In this document: piece after piece, positions 61,717 to 64,000 of the stretch
Layout: every line of letters starts with the position of its first letter
Position numbering within the stretch: the first letter of the stretch is position 1
Assembly: GCF_002902945.1 (NCBI RefSeq)
Contig: NZ_CP026101.1
Span: forward strand, 62,001 to 126,000
Length of the DNA: 64,000 nucleotides
DNA from: Paraburkholderia caribensis
Lineage (GTDB): Bacteria; Pseudomonadota; Gammaproteobacteria; Burkholderiales; Burkholderiaceae
Reading direction: 5' to 3'
The notes under the pieces: model-generated
What the model was told of the DNA's origin: nothing
Databases searched by the model: none
Seen by the model: only the letters and a program-made list of their open reading frames with translations
Made by a program: the position numbers and the translations under genes

Positions 61717-62694
61717 ATGACAACGGCCATGGTTAAACAGGAAATCGCGGTTGCATCGTTCAGCGAGGTCTATGACCTGGATCAGGTCGAAACGGCGTTG
61801 AACGAACTCAGCGAAGGCGCCAACGACGCACTGCGTTCCACATACGAAAAGATGCTGAAGGTCGGCAATCTGCGCTTCTGCGTGAAGCCGAACCGGATGC
61901 CGTCGATCGACGATCTGATCGGCTCGCTACCCAACTTCACCGAGCCGCTCGACGATATCCGCAAGCAGGTCGCGCTGTGCCTCGAAACCGACGACCGCCT
62001 CGAACTGATGCCTATTCTGCTGCTCGGCGATCCCGGCATCGGTAAAACGCACTTCGCGAAGCAGCTGTCGCGGATGCTCGGCACGGCGTATCACTATGTC
62101 GCGATGAGTTCGTTGACGGCGGGCTGGATTTTGTCGGGCGCATCGTCGCAATGGAAGAACGCGAAGCCGGGCAAGGTGTTCGACGCGCTCGTGCACGGCA
62201 GCTACGCCAACCCCGTGATCGCCGTCGACGAAATCGACAAGGCGACGGGCGACTCGCAATACGATCCGCTCGGCGCGCTGTACGCGCTGCTCGAACACGA
62301 TACCGCGCAGACGTTTATCGACGAGTTCGCGGAGATTCCGATCAACGCGGGCCATGTGATCTGGATCGCGACCGCGAACGACGAACGCGCGATTCCCGAG
62401 CCGATCCTGAACCGGATGAACGTCTACGAGATTCCGCCGCCGGACCGCGACGGCTCGCGGCGTATCGCGCAGTCGATCTACCACGAAATCCGCTCGGCGC
62501 ACGGTTGGGGCCAGCGGTTTCCCGCGCAACTCGGCGGCGCGGCGCTCGATGCGCTGGCGCAGGCGTCGCCGCGCGAAATGCGTCGCGCGATCCTCAACGG
62601 CTTCGGCTCGGCACGCATCGCGAGCCGGGACCATATCGGCGCCGATGACATTCGCCTTGACTACAATTCGCGCCGCAAACCGATCGGTTTCTAG
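61717..62694 (+). CDS. Orphan AAA+ ATPase with Lon-like ATPase module
   Basis: A 325-aa protein. Residues ~1-95 are a helical N-terminal part. The AAA+ core has Walker A GDPGIGKT (104-111), Walker B VIAVDEID (167-174), sensor-1 Asn221 in ATANDERAIPEPI, Arg233 as a candidate Arg finger (PEPILNRM), and a sensor-2 PREMRRAI. The order and spacing around DEIDK and TAND resemble the Lon protease ATPase, but no Ser-Lys protease domain follows. It has its own terminator. Role unknown; possibly a protein-remodelling chaperone. Confidence 0.85.
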   Translation: MTTAMVKQEIAVASFSEVYDLDQVETALNELSEGANDALRSTYEKMLKVGNLRFCVKPNRMPSIDDLIGSLPNFTEPLDDIRKQVALCLETDDRLELMPILLLGDPGIGKTHFAKQLSRMLGTAYHYVAMSSLTAGWILSGASSQWKNAKPGKVFDALVHGSYANPVIAVDEIDKATGDSQYDPLGALYALLEHDTAQTFIDEFAEIPINAGHVIWIATANDERAIPEPILNRMNVYEIPPPDRDGSRRIAQSIYHEIRSAHGWGQRFPAQLGGAALDALAQASPREMRRAILNGFGSARIASRDHIGADDIRLDYNSRRKPIGF

Positions 62695-62715
62695 CGTCAT
62701 TCGCGTTATTTATGC

Positions 62716-62750
62716 GAACAGGCCGCCCTCGCGCGGCCTGTTCATTGTTC
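62716..62750 (+). terminator. Terminator of the AAA+ ATPase gene
   Basis: GAACAGGCCGC pairs with GCGGCCTGTTC (11 bp, six-base loop), followed by ATTGTTC. The tail is only weakly T-rich. Confidence 0.7.
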
Positions 62751-62923
62751 CAATGTTGCAACCACTCCATAGCCAAAACGGGGCGATTCGCGCCTGATTT
62801 GAGCGTATTCGAGCAACAGTCAATTCCGTTAATGAGGGTCGGCAATCCGATAGCCGAGGACTAGACTCGGTTCACTGAAATGCAAACCGCGTTTCGCTCC
62901 GGACTTCACCTCAGGAACCGATC

Positions 62924-63211
62924 ATGAAAAAGCTTTCGCTTGCCGCTTTGCTGATTTCCGCAGTCGTCGCCGCGCCCGCTTTTGCAAGCGGCTATAGCCC
63001 GGCTCCGACGCAGACCCCGTCCAGCGTCAACGGGCCCAAGACGCGCGCCGAGGTGAAGGCCGATCTGGCGCAAGCCCGCGCGAACGGCGAACTGAGCCTC
63101 AATCCGAACGCCCCCGCCTATCCTCAGCAGTTAGCAACGGGCGGTTATACGGTACCAATCGCGCACGTCGACGTCCGTCATCTGTTCAAACGCACAACTG
63201 CGCAGGATTGA
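62924..63211 (+). CDS. DUF4148 domain exported protein
   Basis: A 95-aa exported protein with a signal peptide (about residues 1-22, MKKLSLAALLISAVVAAPAFA) and the DUF4148 pattern TRAEVKADLAQARANGELSLNPNAPAYPQQ. This family is abundant in Burkholderia and of unknown function. CAGGAACCG lies just before the ATG. A strong terminator-like hairpin follows about 100 bp downstream. Confidence 0.9.
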   Translation: MKKLSLAALLISAVVAAPAFASGYSPAPTQTPSSVNGPKTRAEVKADLAQARANGELSLNPNAPAYPQQLATGGYTVPIAHVDVRHLFKRTTAQD

Positions 63212-63314
63212 TCAAGCCTGTTGTGGCTCAGGCGGAACGAGTCCGCCAAATTCACCTGGAACGACCGTCGTGGGCGTACACTGAGTCAAACGCTCGACGC
63301 GTTCCCACATATTG

Positions 63315-63350
63315 ATGCCCGCAGCCGCACAAGGCTGCGGGCATTTGTGT
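63315..63350 (+). terminator. Terminator downstream of the DUF4148 gene
   Basis: ATGCCCGCAGCC pairs with GGCTGCGGGCAT (12 bp, six-base loop), followed by TTGTGT. It lies 100 bp after the gene and before the oxidoreductase. Confidence 0.75.
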
Positions 63351-63491
63351 CTGTAGCGCGTCGCGTTATTTCGCATTGTGCATGTGAAGCGTTCGACAGC
63401 ACGCGGTCACGGTTTTGACGACACCGCACGCTATCGAAATCCTGGTGGACGACGAGGTAGAACGCGGCGCATCGAGCCGCGTCCAACGGAC

Positions 63492-64000
63492 ATGGATCAG
63501 ATCGAATGTGTGGTGATCGGCGCTGGTGTCGTCGGTCTTGCCGTCGCGCGCGCGCTGGCAGCGCGTGGACGTGAAGTGATCGTGCTGGAAGCGGCGGAAG
63601 CCATCGGCGTCGGCACGAGTTCCCGTAACAGCGAAGTCATACACGCGGGCATCTACTATCCGCGCGGCTCGCTCAAGGCGGCGCTGTGCGTGCGCGGCCG
63701 CGAGATGCTGTACGACTACTGCGCAGAGCGCGGCGTGCCGCACCAGCGTTGCGGCAAACTGCTGGTCGCGACGGCGCGCAACCAGATTCCCCAGCTCGAA
63801 AGCATCATGGCGCGCGGCAAGGAAAACGGCGTGCTCGATCTGATGCGGATCAGCGGCGAGGAAGCGCAGGCGCTGGAACCGGCGCTGCAATGTGTCGAAG
63901 CGGTGTTCTCGCCGCAGACGGGCATTGTCGACAGCCACCAGCTGATGCTCGCGCTGCAAGGCGACGCCGAACGCGATGGCGCTGTCTACGCGTTCCATGC
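63492..64000 (+). CDS. FAD-dependent oxidoreductase, L-2-hydroxyglutarate oxidase-like (cut by window edge)
   Basis: The first 169 codons of a DAO/GlpD-type flavoprotein starting MDQIECVVIGAGVVGLAVA. The dinucleotide-binding fold GAGVVG is at residues ~10-15. The motif SSRNSEVIHAGIYYPRGS, with its His, and CGKLLVATA are typical of L-2-hydroxyglutarate dehydrogenase/oxidase LhgO-like enzymes. The C-terminal half is outside the window. Substrate is inferred from this similarity only. Confidence 0.88.
   Translation, partial: MDQIECVVIGAGVVGLAVARALAARGREVIVLEAAEAIGVGTSSRNSEVIHAGIYYPRGSLKAALCVRGREMLYDYCAERGVPHQRCGKLLVATARNQIPQLESIMARGKENGVLDLMRISGEEAQALEPALQCVEAVFSPQTGIVDSHQLMLALQGDAERDGAVYAFH

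Overview
The window is high-GC chromosomal DNA from a member of the Burkholderiaceae, most likely Paraburkholderia. The main evidence is gene order: argB with a HAD nucleotidase and slmA, regBA beside hslVU and dksA, and metK divergent from lpxL-dapF-DUF484-xerC. A one-cysteine DksA and a GC-poor intergenic repeat family fit the same group. No rRNA, tRNA or CRISPR array was seen. The genus call is inference.

Positions 1-20.7 kb are core housekeeping: metX (cut by the left edge), slmA, a pyrimidine nucleotidase, argB, a TPR protein divergent from the redox two-component pair regB-regA, hslVU, dksA, a CobW zinc GTPase, rlmI, xerC, DUF484, dapF, lpxL, and metK with a long structured leader. A PhyH-type dioxygenase and a small DUF3185 membrane protein follow.

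Positions 21-36 kb are accessory: an aldo/keto reductase, a small membrane protein, an MFS transporter, a complete RND efflux operon (inner membrane pump, adaptor, outer membrane channel), the SrkA stress kinase, a secreted DUF3857/transglutaminase protein, and a PepSY membrane protein behind a good Fur box. Positions 35.8-43.3 kb hold one operon for a molybdenum hydroxylase of the CoxL type (coxS-coxL-coxM-moxR/coxD-coxE-coxG-xdhC). Its active-site motif is AYRGAGR (form II), so CO should not be assumed as substrate.

Positions 43.4-64 kb contain an APC amino-acid permease, a NarL-type two-component pair, fpr, a LysE exporter, a galactofuranose-type sugar ABC operon (ytfQ-ytfR-ytfT-yjfF) with its LacI regulator and a divergent aldose epimerase sharing AT-rich operators, an EEP-family nuclease/phosphatase, a secreted protein, an orphan Lon-like AAA+ ATPase, a DUF4148 protein, and an FAD oxidoreductase cut by the right edge.

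The most unusual content is repetitive. A ~657-bp near-palindromic element occurs three times (22.1, 43.7 and 51.8 kb). One copy carries an IS66-family insertion exactly in the loop of a terminal hairpin, with a clean 8-bp target duplication. A second family of small hairpins (five copies) keeps its inner stem while the outer stem changes by paired substitutions. Two of these lie in the hslV leader, two between ytfQ and ytfR, and one in the PepSY leader.
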